From contig CAZGTM010000016.1 in NCBI GenBank assembly GCA_964528595.1, forward strand, positions 5,937-69,936: a DNA stretch of 64,000 nt. The letters run 5' to 3'. The stretch is from CAYFKJ01 sp964528595. GTDB lineage: Bacteria > Pseudomonadota > Alphaproteobacteria > UBA2966. The notes below the pieces were generated by a model. The model saw nothing but the letters and a program-made list of their open reading frames with translations. It did no database searches and had not been told where the DNA came from. A program made the position numbers and the translations under genes. Positions 47,085 to 56,575 of this stretch are shown piece by piece (positions within the stretch are counted from its first letter, which is position 1; each line of letters opens with the position of its first letter).

Positions 47085-49751
47085 ATGGCCACGCGTATGC
47101 TTATTGACGCGGCCCATCCGGAAGAAACCCGGGTTGTGGTCGTTCGGGGAACGCGCCTCGAAGAATTCGATATCGAATCAGCTACAAAACAACAGCTTAA
47201 AGGCAACATCTACCTTGCCAAAGTGACGCGCGTCGAGCCGTCGCTTCAGGCCGCTTTCGTCGATTACGGCGGCAACCGGCACGGCTTCCTGCCGTTCAGC
47301 GAAATCCACCCCGACTACTATCAGATTCCCATCGAGGATCGCCAGGCGCTGCTGGAACAGGAAGCGTTCGAAGGCGCAGCCGAAGTAGCGGAAGAAGAGG
47401 CGGAAGCGGAACGAACCGCGCAGGCCGAGGAAAACGAGGACGACGAGCCCGAGGCGGAAGAGCTGGATGCCGAGGACGAGCTCAACGGCGGCGAAAATGC
47501 CGATAGCGAAGCCGACGGCCAAGACGACGCCGAGGCGGAAGCTGAATTGGCGGAACCGGGGGGCGATGCCGACGACGCTGACGCTGAGGACGGCGAGGAC
47601 GCGCCTGCATCCGAGGAAGCGGAACTCGACGCCGGCGACGGTGAAGAAGCCGGTGACGTCAGCCTCGACGAGCCCGATGACGGTGAACCGAAACCCCGCG
47701 GCCGCAATGTCGTGGCCGTGGGCGGTGATGAACTGGATGACGTTTCCCGCCCCCGCCGCCGGCCGCAACGGCGCTATAAGGTTCAGGAAGTCATTAAACG
47801 CCGTCAGATTCTTTTGGTGCAGGTCGTCAAGGAAGAACGCGGCAACAAGGGCGCCGCGCTCACCACTTACCTGTCACTGGCCGGCCGCTATTGCGTGCTG
47901 ATGCCCAACACAGCCCGAGGCGGCGGCGTCAGCCGCAAGATCACCAGCCAGTCAGACCGCAAAAAACTCAAGGGCGTCATCGACGGCCTGAAGGTCCCGA
48001 CCGGCATGGGGCTCATCGTCCGCACCGCCGGCCAATCGCGCAGCAAGGCGGAAATCAAGCGGGACTACGAGTATTTGATGCGCTTGTGGGACAGCGTGCG
48101 CGAACTGACGCTCGAATCGACGGCGCCCAGTCTGACCTACGAGGAAGCCAACCTCATCAAGCGCTCGATCCGGGACCTTTACTCCAAGGAAATAGACGAG
48201 GTGCTGGTCGAGGGCGATGAAGGCTACAAGGCCGCCAAGAGCTTCATGAAGATGCTGATGCCCTCCCACGCCAAGCGGGTACAGCCTTACGCCGACCGTA
48301 TCCCATTGTTCCACCGTTACCAGGTCGAGCAGCAGTTCGATTCAATGCACAGCCCGACCGTTCAGCTTAAATCCGGCGGCTATATCGTCATCAGCCCGAC
48401 GGAAGCGCTGGTGGCCATCGACGTCAACTCGGGCCGCTCCACGCGTGAACGCAACATCGAGGAAACGGCCTACCGCACCAATCTGGAGGCGGCGGAAGAA
48501 GTCGCCCGTCAGCTTCGCCTGCGGGACCTCGCCGGTCTGGTGGTCATCGATTTCATCGACATGGACGAATCGCGCAACGCCCGGAACGTCGAACGGCGGT
48601 TGAAGGAAAAACTGAAATCGGACCGCGCGCGCATCCAGGTCGGACGCATTAGCCCCTTCGGCCTGCTGGAGATGTCGCGCCAGCGGCTGCGCCCCAGCCT
48701 GATCGAAGCCAGCACCGAAGTCTGCGCCCATTGCGAGGGCACCGGCGTGGTGCGCTCAATCGAAAGCTCTGCACTTCACGTGCTGCGGGCGGTCGAGGAA
48801 GAGGGCATTCGCGGCAGGGCCGCCGAAATACTCATCCACGTGGCGACGCCAGTGGCGCTTTACCTGCTCAACCAAAAGCGTGACGGCGTATTGCTGCTGG
48901 AGGAGCGCTTCAAGATGCGCATCGGCATCGGCGCCGACGAAAGCCTGGTGCCGCCGGATTACCGCCTGGAGCGGGTACGGACGCACAGCGGCGACGTCGA
49001 GGAAATCGAACCGGTGTCCGAAGTGATAATCGTGGAACCGGAGGAGTCCGAAAGCGACGACGAAGCCCAGCCCAAAAAACGGCGCCGGCGCGGCAAGCGC
49101 GGCGGCAGACGCCGTCGGAGCAAGGCCGAGAGCGCCGAGGCCGCTGAAACCGCCGGCGAGACGACGGCCGAAGACAAAGCCGAGACGGACGACGCTGACG
49201 CCGTGGACAAGACCGCGACGGCTGAAAGTGACGACAAAGATAGCGGCGTGTCGGAGGAGAAACCCCGCCGCCGCCGACGTCGTCGGCGCAGCCGCAAAAG
49301 CGCTGCCGAAACGCCGGCCGAATCCGACGCCCAGGAAGGCGCGGAAAAGACGCCCGAAGAAAGCGAAAAAGAGGCGGAGGAAACCGATGCCGCCGCAGCG
49401 CCCGCTGCGGACGAGCCGATGGCCGAAGAACCCGTCGCCGATGAGCCGCCGGTAGAGGCCCCGGAGGCCGCCGAAGACACCTCTGAGGATATCGAGGCTC
49501 AAACGGAACCGGAACCCGAGGCGGCCGACTTTGCCGATGAAGTTGCGGAGGCGGAGCCGTCAGCCGAGGCAGACCTCGAACCGGCACTCGCCGCCGATGC
49601 CGAACCGGTCACGGCGGAAGTCGTCGAACCGGTAACGGAAATCGCCACGCCTCAAATCGTCGCCACCGAGCCCGCTGCGGAAGAAGTGGCGGAGGCGGCC
49701 GACGACGATACCCCAAAATCCCGGCGCCGCGGATGGTGGCAGCGGGGATAG
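47085..49751 (+). CDS. rne: Ribonuclease E
   Basis: An 888-residue endoribonuclease. The S1 domain at residues ~30-260 is split by an acidic insertion of about 120 residues (roughly 97-215, rich in Glu, Asp and Ala) before it resumes at RYKVQEVIKRRQILLVQVVK. The DNase I-like catalytic domain has the metal Asp residues in VAIDVNSGRSTRERN and VVIDFIDMDE; the zinc-link is CAHCEGTG. The C-terminal ~250 residues are low-complexity with two Arg-rich patches (KKRRRRGKRGGRRRR, RRRRRRRRSRKS) for RNA binding and degradosome assembly. The insertion and basic patches are typical of alphaproteobacterial RNase E. A terminator follows. Confidence 0.95.
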   Translation: MATRMLIDAAHPEETRVVVVRGTRLEEFDIESATKQQLKGNIYLAKVTRVEPSLQAAFVDYGGNRHGFLPFSEIHPDYYQIPIEDRQALLEQEAFEGAAEVAEEEAEAERTAQAEENEDDEPEAEELDAEDELNGGENADSEADGQDDAEAEAELAEPGGDADDADAEDGEDAPASEEAELDAGDGEEAGDVSLDEPDDGEPKPRGRNVVAVGGDELDDVSRPRRRPQRRYKVQEVIKRRQILLVQVVKEERGNKGAALTTYLSLAGRYCVLMPNTARGGGVSRKITSQSDRKKLKGVIDGLKVPTGMGLIVRTAGQSRSKAEIKRDYEYLMRLWDSVRELTLESTAPSLTYEEANLIKRSIRDLYSKEIDEVLVEGDEGYKAAKSFMKMLMPSHAKRVQPYADRIPLFHRYQVEQQFDSMHSPTVQLKSGGYIVISPTEALVAIDVNSGRSTRERNIEETAYRTNLEAAEEVARQLRLRDLAGLVVIDFIDMDESRNARNVERRLKEKLKSDRARIQVGRISPFGLLEMSRQRLRPSLIEASTEVCAHCEGTGVVRSIESSALHVLRAVEEEGIRGRAAEILIHVATPVALYLLNQKRDGVLLLEERFKMRIGIGADESLVPPDYRLERVRTHSGDVEEIEPVSEVIIVEPEESESDDEAQPKKRRRRGKRGGRRRRSKAESAEAAETAGETTAEDKAETDDADAVDKTATAESDDKDSGVSEEKPRRRRRRRRSRKSAAETPAESDAQEGAEKTPEESEKEAEETDAAAAPAADEPMAEEPVADEPPVEAPEAAEDTSEDIEAQTEPEPEAADFADEVAEAEPSAEADLEPALAADAEPVTAEVVEPVTEIATPQIVATEPAAEEVAEAADDDTPKSRRRGWWQRG

Positions 49752-49774
49752 CTCTGCTCAAACTGCTAACGACG

Positions 49775-49806
49775 AGGGCGGCCCCTGAAACGGTGGCCGC
49801 CCTTTT
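49775..49806 (+). terminator. Rho-independent terminator after rne
   Basis: A 9-bp perfect stem AGGGCGGCC / GGCCGCCCT with an 11-nt loop is followed by TTTT, 24 bases after the rne stop and just before the end of the convergent aminotransferase gene. Confidence 0.82.
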
Positions 49807-49821
49807 CCGTTTGAGGCAATC

Positions 49822-50988
49822 CTATTTGGTCAGCCAGCCTTTGAGGCGCTCGGCCGCCTCCGCCATATCTTCGTATTTTCCGGCGAAGGAGAAGCGCACA
49901 TAGGCGGCGCCCCGGTCGGGATCAAAATCGATTCCGGGGGTTGCCGCGACGCCGGTTTCCGCCAACATCCTGCGGCAGAATTCACTGGAATCGTTTGTCA
50001 GATTGCTGACGTCGGCAAAGATATAAAACGCCCCATCGGCCGGGGCCAGATTGTCGAATCCGGCCTTGGGCATTTCGCGCAGCAACATCTCCCGGTTACG
50101 GGCATACTCTGCGACCTTGGCGTTCAGTTCTTCGGTCGAAGCGAAGGCAGAGGTAGCGGCATGCTGCGACAGCGTCGGCGGCGAGATGTAGAAGTTCTGC
50201 GCCAGCCGCTCCACTGGCCGGACGAGATCCTCCGGCAATACCATCCAGCCCAAGCGCCAGCCAGTCATGGCGAAATACTTGGAAAAACTGTTCACCGCCA
50301 CGGCGTGATCGTCCAGCGCCACGATGGTTTCCGCGGCGTCGCCGTAGGTAATGCCGTGATAAACCTCGTCTGAAATGATTCGGATGCCGTGCTCGCGGCA
50401 ATGATCGACCAGCGCCGAAAGCGCGGCATGGTCGAGCATTGTGCCTGTCGGGTTGGCGGGACTGGCGATTAACAAGCCATCGAGCTTGCCCCCATCGGCC
50501 GCCGCCCGCGCCAACAACTCCGGCGTGGGTTGAAAACGCGTTTCCGGCCCGGTCAGGATAGTCACCGCTTCGATGCCGAGACCGGCCATGATGTTGCGGT
50601 AAGCGGGGTATCCCGGGGCCGCCAGGGCAATCCGGTCGCCCGCGTCGAAGGCCGCCATAAAAGTTAAAAGAAAACCGCCTGATGACCCGGTCGTGACGAC
50701 GATGCGCGCCGGATCGGTCGCCACGCCATAACTTTCAATGTAGTGGGCTGCGATGGCCGCCCGCAGTTCCGGCAGTCCGAGGGCCTCGGTATAGCCCAAC
50801 GCGTCGGCCCGGCTAAGAGAGGCTTGCGCGGCTTCGACAACGGCCGCCGGCGCGCCCCCCGCCGGTTCGCCGACCTCCATGTGCAGGACGTCGCCGCCCG
50901 CCGCCGCGCGTTCATTGGCGGCTTTCATGACCTCCATGGCGAAGAACGGCGTGATCGGCTTGGTCCGTCGTGCGACCTTCATATGCAA
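49822..50988 (-). CDS. Class I/II PLP-dependent aminotransferase
   Basis: A 388-residue aminotransferase of the AspC/DapL-like fold type I. The PLP Lys is in VNSFSKYFAMTGWRLGWM, and cofactor-binding residues are in GSSGGFLLTFMAAF, SPANPTGTMLD and IISDEVYHGITYG; the C-terminal Arg region is AAYVRFSFAGKYEDM. Its substrate is not clear; aspartate, alanine or branched-chain donors are possible. The second ATG (two codons in) is an equally good start. It ends 15 bases from the rne terminator and follows the gamma-glutamyltransferase-like gene on the same strand. Confidence 0.88.
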   Translation of the reverse strand: MHMKVARRTKPITPFFAMEVMKAANERAAAGGDVLHMEVGEPAGGAPAAVVEAAQASLSRADALGYTEALGLPELRAAIAAHYIESYGVATDPARIVVTTGSSGGFLLTFMAAFDAGDRIALAAPGYPAYRNIMAGLGIEAVTILTGPETRFQPTPELLARAAADGGKLDGLLIASPANPTGTMLDHAALSALVDHCREHGIRIISDEVYHGITYGDAAETIVALDDHAVAVNSFSKYFAMTGWRLGWMVLPEDLVRPVERLAQNFYISPPTLSQHAATSAFASTEELNAKVAEYARNREMLLREMPKAGFDNLAPADGAFYIFADVSNLTNDSSEFCRRMLAETGVAATPGIDFDPDRGAAYVRFSFAGKYEDMAEAAERLKGWLTK

Positions 50989-51018
50989 ACCTGTCTCAAC
51001 AGATGTTCCGGCTAGGGA

Positions 51019-52644
51019 TTAGAATTCGCCGCCGACGGCCAAGCCGTAGCCGCGCTGGTCGCTGCGGTATTCACACTTTACGTTTTCGCCGCTCAGCCCG
51101 CCGGGGCACAGGATGGCATTCACCCGACCAAGCGACGGCGCCATCCTCAGGGTGTGGCCCCGCCGGCGCATGTTGGCGACGATATCGCCGTTCATATCCG
51201 GCTCCACATAGACCAGATCCGGATTACCAGGGTGAAAGACCCGGGGCGCACCGAGGACATTCGTCAATGATCCGGTTTCGATCGCCACCAGCGCGCCCTG
51301 CGCCAGCGCCGCCGGTGCGGCGGGCCCGCCGGATGCCGCAGCCGCCATGATCACGCTGCCTTCCGGCCCGACCACCAGCGACGGTCCGAGAAACTCGAAA
51401 TCGCTTTGAATCGGGGGGGCTGCGAACACAATGCCGGTCAAACGGTCGGCCCGGCCGGCGCCGAACGCCCGGCCCATGGAAAGTGTGCAGGTGACAGCCG
51501 ATCCTTCACGGTCGACGACGGCGAAGCCGGTCGAACCTCCTTCACCCAATTCCGGACTAAGGGCCGGTTGCCGCGATTTGGGCATCGGCGGATGACGGTT
51601 GGGTAGATAACCGGTCATGAGAGCGTGGGCCCGGAACGACGACAAAGGCCGTTTGGCATTGACGCGGCGGTCGCCGTACGCACGGGCCGAAACCTCCGCC
51701 AACAGATGTGTGCGCTGGGCGTCCTTGGCTTTCGACAAACGTTGGTTTTCGTTCAGCATGGCCCACATTTGGCCGGCGATCGCACCGCCGCCCATCGGGC
51801 TGGGACTGGTGTGGTAGACGAACTTTCCGGTGTTCATCGAAATCGTGTCGTGCCAGGACGGCCGGTAGCCCCTCAGGTCTGAAAGTTCAACGACCCCGCC
51901 CAGCGCCCGCGCGCCGCTGACGAAGTTCAGGGCGGCCGGTCCGATGTAGAGCTCACCCGGCCCGCGCACGCGAATTTGCGCCAGCACGGCCGAGAGCGGG
52001 ACTTGGGAAAGCGTATTTCCTTCCCTGAGCGTCTTGCCGCTCGGCGTCATGAAGATAGAACGCAGCCCCTGCTCCGCCGCCAGAAGGGGACGGGCCGCAA
52101 CCAGAGGTCCGGCCAGGGCGCGTGAAACGGTATGGCCGCGCCGCGCCAGAATTTCAGCCGGCGACACAAGGGCGGCCCAACTCGTACGGCCATAACGGCT
52201 ATGCAGCGCCGCCATGCCGCGCACCGTGCCCGGCACCGCGACGATGCCGCCCCGGGCCGGGCGGCCCGGCAGGAAATTGATGGTTTCAGCCGTTTGCGTG
52301 GCGGCGTCGTAGATTACACAAACCCCGCCACCGCCAAGGGATGCCGCCGACGGGTAGGTGACGGCCATCGAAAACGCCAGAGCCACGGCGGCGTCCGCGG
52401 CCGTGCCGCCGGCCGCCAATACGTCCTGAGCGACCAAGGCCGACCGCGGCTCGTCCGCCGCCACGCCGCCGACAAAGCCGTCGATAACCTCGCCCAGCTC
52501 CAAGGTGGTAATCTCCGGCTCGTTAGAACACGCTGCGAGCAGGGCCACGCCGAGGGCAAGGGGAAGCCAGCCGCGTTGACGGCGCCCTCGACCAGTTTTA
52601 CGCTGAACCACCTTCACGGGAGTCCGCTCGTTGTCCAACTCCAT
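51019..52644 (-). CDS. Gamma-glutamyltransferase-like lipoprotein
   Basis: A 541-residue protein of the Ntn-hydrolase gamma-glutamyltranspeptidase family. The N-terminus has basic residues and a lipobox-like LALGVALLAACSNE, predicting a lipid-anchored protein. The large-subunit part has LVAQDVLAAGGTAADAAVAL and VPGTVRGMAALHSRYG; the cleavage region reads EGGSTGFAVVDREGSAVT, with Ser/Thr where the autocatalytic Thr is expected. The conserved arginine of gamma-glutamate binding is not obvious, so transferase activity is uncertain. Its ATG shares the CATG at 52642-52645 with the divergent M48 gene. A GTG at 52617 is an alternative start. Confidence 0.8.
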   Translation of the reverse strand: MELDNERTPVKVVQRKTGRGRRQRGWLPLALGVALLAACSNEPEITTLELGEVIDGFVGGVAADEPRSALVAQDVLAAGGTAADAAVALAFSMAVTYPSAASLGGGGVCVIYDAATQTAETINFLPGRPARGGIVAVPGTVRGMAALHSRYGRTSWAALVSPAEILARRGHTVSRALAGPLVAARPLLAAEQGLRSIFMTPSGKTLREGNTLSQVPLSAVLAQIRVRGPGELYIGPAALNFVSGARALGGVVELSDLRGYRPSWHDTISMNTGKFVYHTSPSPMGGGAIAGQMWAMLNENQRLSKAKDAQRTHLLAEVSARAYGDRRVNAKRPLSSFRAHALMTGYLPNRHPPMPKSRQPALSPELGEGGSTGFAVVDREGSAVTCTLSMGRAFGAGRADRLTGIVFAAPPIQSDFEFLGPSLVVGPEGSVIMAAAASGGPAAPAALAQGALVAIETGSLTNVLGAPRVFHPGNPDLVYVEPDMNGDIVANMRRRGHTLRMAPSLGRVNAILCPGGLSGENVKCEYRSDQRGYGLAVGGEF

Positions 52645-53998
52645 GCCGCGATTACTTCATACGACCGTGATGTGGGCTCTAATTTGGATGTTCGCCGTCC
52701 CAATTGGACCGGCATCTTCGGCGCAGATCAAATTGATCCGGGACGCCGAGATCGAACATAGCATCCGCGATTGGGTTTCGCCACTGTTCAGCGCGGCGGG
52801 CCTGACATCGGGTGCCGTGCGCATTCACATCGTCGCGGATCGTGATCTGAACGCCTTCGTGGCCGGCGGTCAGAATATTTTCGTCAACACCGGTTTGCTG
52901 ATGTCGGCCGAGACGGTCAACGAAATCGTCGGTGTTCTAGCCCACGAAACAGGCCACATCGCCGGCGGACATCTGGTTCGGCTCCGCGACGCCATGAAGA
53001 GCGCCAACGCCCAGGCCATCGTCGCCATGGTCCTGGGCATTGCAGCGATTGTCGCCGGTCAGGGCGACGTCGGCGGCGCCGTCTTTTCAGGCGGTCAGCA
53101 GGTCGCCCAAGGATCCCTGCTCAAATACAACCGGACTCAGGAATCGGTGGCCGACCAGATGGCGATCAAGCTTCTTCGCGACACCGGTCAGTCACCGGCC
53201 GGTATTCTGACCTTTCTGGAACGCATGAGAGGCCAGGAAGCCCTTGTCACGGCCAACCAGGATCCCTACGTCCGCAGCCACCCGCTGACGCGAGACCGCA
53301 TCGCCGCACTTCGCACCGTCGTCGAGCAAAGCGGGCCGCCGCCCGCTGACGTGGAAGCCAACCGAAGGCTTGCCCGGCTGCAAGCCAAAATATTTGCCTT
53401 TTTCGAATCCCCAAGCCGGACGCTGCGCAAGTACCCCGAAACCAATTCCAGCATACCGGCCCGGTTCGCCAGGGCGGTGGCCTATCACCGCGATTCGGAC
53501 CTGCCTGCGGCGCGCCGCGAAATCGATAATTTGCTGAAAGCCTATCCCGATGATCCCTACTTTCACGAATTGAAGGGGCAGATCCTGTTCGAGCAGGGCA
53601 ACGCCGGCGAGGCAGTGGCGCCCTTGCGCCGGGCTAACGCGCTGATGCCCAAAGAGCCCTTGTTGTTGATGGCGCTGGGCCAAGCGCAAATCGCCACGGC
53701 GGATCCATCGCTCGTTCACGAGGCCATCGCGCACCTTGAGGCCGCCGTCAGCCTCGAGCGTGATCTCGCCTCCGCCTGGCGCCAGTTGGCCATCGCTCTG
53801 GGGCGCGACGGTCAGATCGCAAAATCGTCGCTGGCCAGCGCAGAGTACGCTTTGCTGACCGGTCGTCCGCTTGATGCCCGCATGTTCGCCCGCCGGGCCC
53901 TGGACCAGATGCCCCATGGATCCACGGGCCGTATCCGGGCTTTGGATATTCAAAGATCGGTGGATCGGGAACTCAAGAAGCGGGCTAAGCGCCAATAA
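52643..53998 (+). CDS. M48 family metalloprotease with TPR region, BepA-like
   Basis: A 451-residue periplasmic protease. A signal peptide covers residues 1 to ~28 (WALIWMFAVPIGPASSA). The zinc motif HETGH is in IVGVLAHETGHIAGGHLVRL, with the third ligand Glu in NRTQESVADQMAI; the C-terminal half has TPR-type helices (HELKGQILFEQGNAGEAVAP). Such BepA/LoiP-like proteases act on misassembled outer-membrane proteins. The start is the ATG at 52643, sharing CATG with the opposite gene; an in-frame TTG at 52631 and an ATG at 52670 are alternatives. Confidence 0.9.
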   Translation: MPRLLHTTVMWALIWMFAVPIGPASSAQIKLIRDAEIEHSIRDWVSPLFSAAGLTSGAVRIHIVADRDLNAFVAGGQNIFVNTGLLMSAETVNEIVGVLAHETGHIAGGHLVRLRDAMKSANAQAIVAMVLGIAAIVAGQGDVGGAVFSGGQQVAQGSLLKYNRTQESVADQMAIKLLRDTGQSPAGILTFLERMRGQEALVTANQDPYVRSHPLTRDRIAALRTVVEQSGPPPADVEANRRLARLQAKIFAFFESPSRTLRKYPETNSSIPARFARAVAYHRDSDLPAARREIDNLLKAYPDDPYFHELKGQILFEQGNAGEAVAPLRRANALMPKEPLLLMALGQAQIATADPSLVHEAIAHLEAAVSLERDLASAWRQLAIALGRDGQIAKSSLASAEYALLTGRPLDARMFARRALDQMPHGSTGRIRALDIQRSVDRELKKRAKRQ

Positions 53999-54019
53999 CG
54001 GCGGGAGGGACGGCACGCC

Positions 54020-55513
54020 ATGAACCAGCGATCGGCCAGCGCCTGTATTGTGGCGCTTGACCAGGGCACCACCAGCAGCCGGGCTATTGCCTTCGATCAG
54101 AGCGGCGCCATCGTCGCTCTGGCGCAACGTGAATTGCCGCAAATTTACCCTGAACCCGGACTTGTCGAGCATGACCCCCGGATCATCTGGCGCGACACCG
54201 TGGCGACAGCCCGGGAGGTCATCGAAAATATCGGCGCCGGCCGGGTCCACGCCATCGGCATCACCAATCAGCGCGAGACCACGGTGCTGTGGGACCGCCA
54301 GACCGGTGAGCCGTTACACAACGCCATTGTCTGGCAGGACCGGCGCACGGCGGCGCGCTGCCGCGAACTTGTCGACGCCGGTCATGCCGATCTGGTGCAG
54401 AGCTGCACCGGCCTCCTGCTCGACCCCTACTTTTCGGCGACAAAGCTGACGTGGCTGCTGAATAATATCGATGGCGCACGGGAACGGGCGGTTGCCGGCG
54501 AGCTCGCGTTCGGCACCATCGATAGTTATTTGCTCTGGCATCTGACCGGCGGCAAGATCCACGCCACCGACGCCAGCAATGCTTCCCGGACGCAGCTTTT
54601 CAACATTCATACTCAGGAATGGGACGACGAAGTTCTGGCACTGCATGACGTCCCCAGGGAAGTTTTGCCGGAGGTTCTGGATAGTGCCGGTCACTTCGGT
54701 GATTGCGACGCAGCGTTGTTTGGCTCCGCCATTCCCGTCACTGGCATGGCCGGCGACCAGCAATCGGCAACCTTCGGCCAGGCGGCTTTCAAACCCGGCA
54801 CCCTGAAGAGCACCTATGGCACGGGTTGCTTCGCGCTGCTCAACACCGGCACGACCGCCGTCAATTCGACAAACCGCTTGTTGACCACGGTGGCCTGGCG
54901 TCTGGATGGTGAAACGACGTACGCCCTGGAGGGCAGCATCTTCGTTGCCGGTGCCGCCGTTCAATGGTTGCGCGATGGCCTTAGACTATTTGCGGATGCG
55001 GCGCAGAGCGAAGCGCTGGCCGCCGCCGCGGCGTCAACCGGCGGCGTTTACATGGTGCCCGCCTTCACCGGCCTCGGCGCGCCCTATTGGGACGCCGACG
55101 CCCGGGGCGCGTTGGTCGGCCTGACCCGGGATAGCGGCGCGGCTGAAATAACCCGCGCCGCCCTGGAAGCGGTCTGCTACCAGACCCGCGATCTCTTGGA
55201 AGCCATGACCTCCGACGGCGCCCCCCTGCCCCCTGCGTTGCGGGTCGACGGCGGCATGGCGGCCAACGACTGGACCATGCAGTTCCTCGCCGACATCCTG
55301 GACACGCCTGTGGAAAGACCCGTGGTGACGGAAACGACGGCTTTGGGGGCGGCCTACCTCGCCGGCTTGGCGACCGGATATTTTTCAGGCATGGAAGATG
55401 TTGCCCGTCACTGGCAATGCGACAAGCGCTTCGAACCCGGCATGGCGGACAGTCAGCGCACGGACCTCTACGCCGGATGGAAAGCCGCGGTCGACCGGGT
55501 TCGATCGACTTGA
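54020..55513 (+). CDS. glpK: Glycerol kinase
   Basis: A 497-residue FGGY kinase phosphorylating glycerol to glycerol-3-phosphate. It has ALDQGTTSSRAIAFDQSGAI, WQDRRTAARCRELVD, the FGGY-type signature region GVYMVPAFTGLGAPYWDAD and the adenosine motif LRVDGGMAANDWTMQFLAD. Length and motifs match GlpK. There is no glpF or glpD beside it; it follows the M48 gene after 21 bases. Confidence 0.95.
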   Translation: MNQRSASACIVALDQGTTSSRAIAFDQSGAIVALAQRELPQIYPEPGLVEHDPRIIWRDTVATAREVIENIGAGRVHAIGITNQRETTVLWDRQTGEPLHNAIVWQDRRTAARCRELVDAGHADLVQSCTGLLLDPYFSATKLTWLLNNIDGARERAVAGELAFGTIDSYLLWHLTGGKIHATDASNASRTQLFNIHTQEWDDEVLALHDVPREVLPEVLDSAGHFGDCDAALFGSAIPVTGMAGDQQSATFGQAAFKPGTLKSTYGTGCFALLNTGTTAVNSTNRLLTTVAWRLDGETTYALEGSIFVAGAAVQWLRDGLRLFADAAQSEALAAAAASTGGVYMVPAFTGLGAPYWDADARGALVGLTRDSGAAEITRAALEAVCYQTRDLLEAMTSDGAPLPPALRVDGGMAANDWTMQFLADILDTPVERPVVTETTALGAAYLAGLATGYFSGMEDVARHWQCDKRFEPGMADSQRTDLYAGWKAAVDRVRST

Positions 55514-55672
55514 TCGCCCCTACGAATTAGGAACTGGCTGAACGCTTCCCGGGCCTGCGCCAGGAAGTCGAAGATTTCCCACACAACATCAAGGCGACCT
55601 AGCGGCTGAAAAGAGCGTAACCGCTTTGGGAGCCGCGTAAGCGCGTAAAGTTAGTAATCTGCTTGTGAATTC

Positions 55673-55715
55673 ACGCCACCCCGGATTTGGCATATTGTCT
55701 CCTCCTTGGTGGCGT
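55673..55715 (+). promoter_or_regulatory. Inverted repeat before the DsbA-like gene
   Basis: A perfect 8-bp inverted repeat ACGCCACC / GGTGGCGT spans a 27-nt centre that includes CATATTGT. It sits just ahead of the AGGAG ribosome-binding site (55724-55728). It could be an operator or an mRNA hairpin. Confidence 0.35.
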
Positions 55716-55735
55716 ATTCATTTAGGAGACCAGCT

Positions 55736-56560
55736 TTGCCGAACCAACTTTTCTTTGCCCGTGCCCGGACCAAAGCCGCGCCGATACTCGATCAATCCAT
55801 GATGGCGCTGTTCGGCATGCTGCTGCTGGCGGCTGTTTTGCTGTTCGCCGGATCTTCGGCTGTCCTGGCGGCTGATGCTCTTACGCCGTCTCAACGGAAA
55901 GCGGTCGAGGAGACCATCAAGAAATACATCGAAGATCATCCTGAGATCATCGTCGAGGCCTTCAAGGCCATGCAAGCGCGTCAGGAAGCCGAAGAAAAGG
56001 CCAAGACGCTTTCCTATCTCAAGAACAGCGGCGAACTCCTGCGCAACGATCCGGACTCATTCGTCGGCGGCAACCCGGACGGCGACGTAACACTGGTCGA
56101 ATTCTTCGACTACCGCTGCAGTTATTGCAAAAAATTCCACCCTGTGTTGGCGAAACTCCTGGCGACGGACCCCAATATCAGGGTCGTCTACAAGGAATTT
56201 CCCATCCTCGGGCCGCAATCCGACTTGGCCTCGCGCGCGGCAATCGCTGCGCTGATGTCCGACCGCACGAAATATCTCGAATTCCACAACGCGCTGATGG
56301 ATGCGCGCGGCAATCTGGACCGCCGGCGAATTTTCGACATTGCCGAGGAAAACGGCATTGATCCCGTACAAATCGCCGAGGACATGGAAAGCCCTGAGGT
56401 CAAGCGGGTTGTCGCCCGGTCCTACGATCTGGCGAAAAATCTCGGTATCCAGGGAACGCCCGGCTTCGTGGTCGGCGACGCCATTATCCCCGGCTACGTT
56501 AACCTCAATCAAATGCGAAAACTCGTCGCCGAGGCCCGTTCCGGCTGTTTGACCTGCTGA
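55736..56560 (+). CDS. DsbA-family thiol oxidoreductase
   Basis: A 274-residue exported thioredoxin-fold protein. A signal segment is at MALFGMLLLAAVLLFAGSSA; after it comes a charged helix (QRKAVEETIKKYIEDHPEII) as in Com1/BdbD-type DsbA, then the fold with CXXC in YRCSYCKKFHP and the cis-Pro loop in IQGTPGFVVGD. It probably oxidises or isomerises periplasmic disulfides. The TTG at 55736 has AGGAG seven bases upstream; an earlier TTG at 55706 and the ATG at 55799, which gives a shorter, more typical signal peptide, are alternatives. A 12-residue tail ends with CLTC. Confidence 0.88.
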   Translation: MPNQLFFARARTKAAPILDQSMMALFGMLLLAAVLLFAGSSAVLAADALTPSQRKAVEETIKKYIEDHPEIIVEAFKAMQARQEAEEKAKTLSYLKNSGELLRNDPDSFVGGNPDGDVTLVEFFDYRCSYCKKFHPVLAKLLATDPNIRVVYKEFPILGPQSDLASRAAIAALMSDRTKYLEFHNALMDARGNLDRRRIFDIAEENGIDPVQIAEDMESPEVKRVVARSYDLAKNLGIQGTPGFVVGDAIIPGYVNLNQMRKLVAEARSGCLTC

Positions 56561-56575
56561 GGTCAGACCGGTGTT

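Noticed and set aside
46733..47209. 158-codon open frame on the minus strand in the rne leader
   Set aside because: It overlaps the rne start in antisense, has no family resemblance and has many Ser/Arg residues typical of a shadow frame.
47363..47730. Acidic run in rne as a mobile insertion or a sequencing artefact
   Set aside because: The frame is intact through it and alphaproteobacterial RNase E proteins commonly carry such an acidic insertion.
48960..49700. Low-complexity repeats in the rne 3' end as tandem repeat or CRISPR-like array
   Set aside because: The repetition comes from Glu/Ala and Arg codons of the disordered tail; there is no fixed repeat-spacer period.
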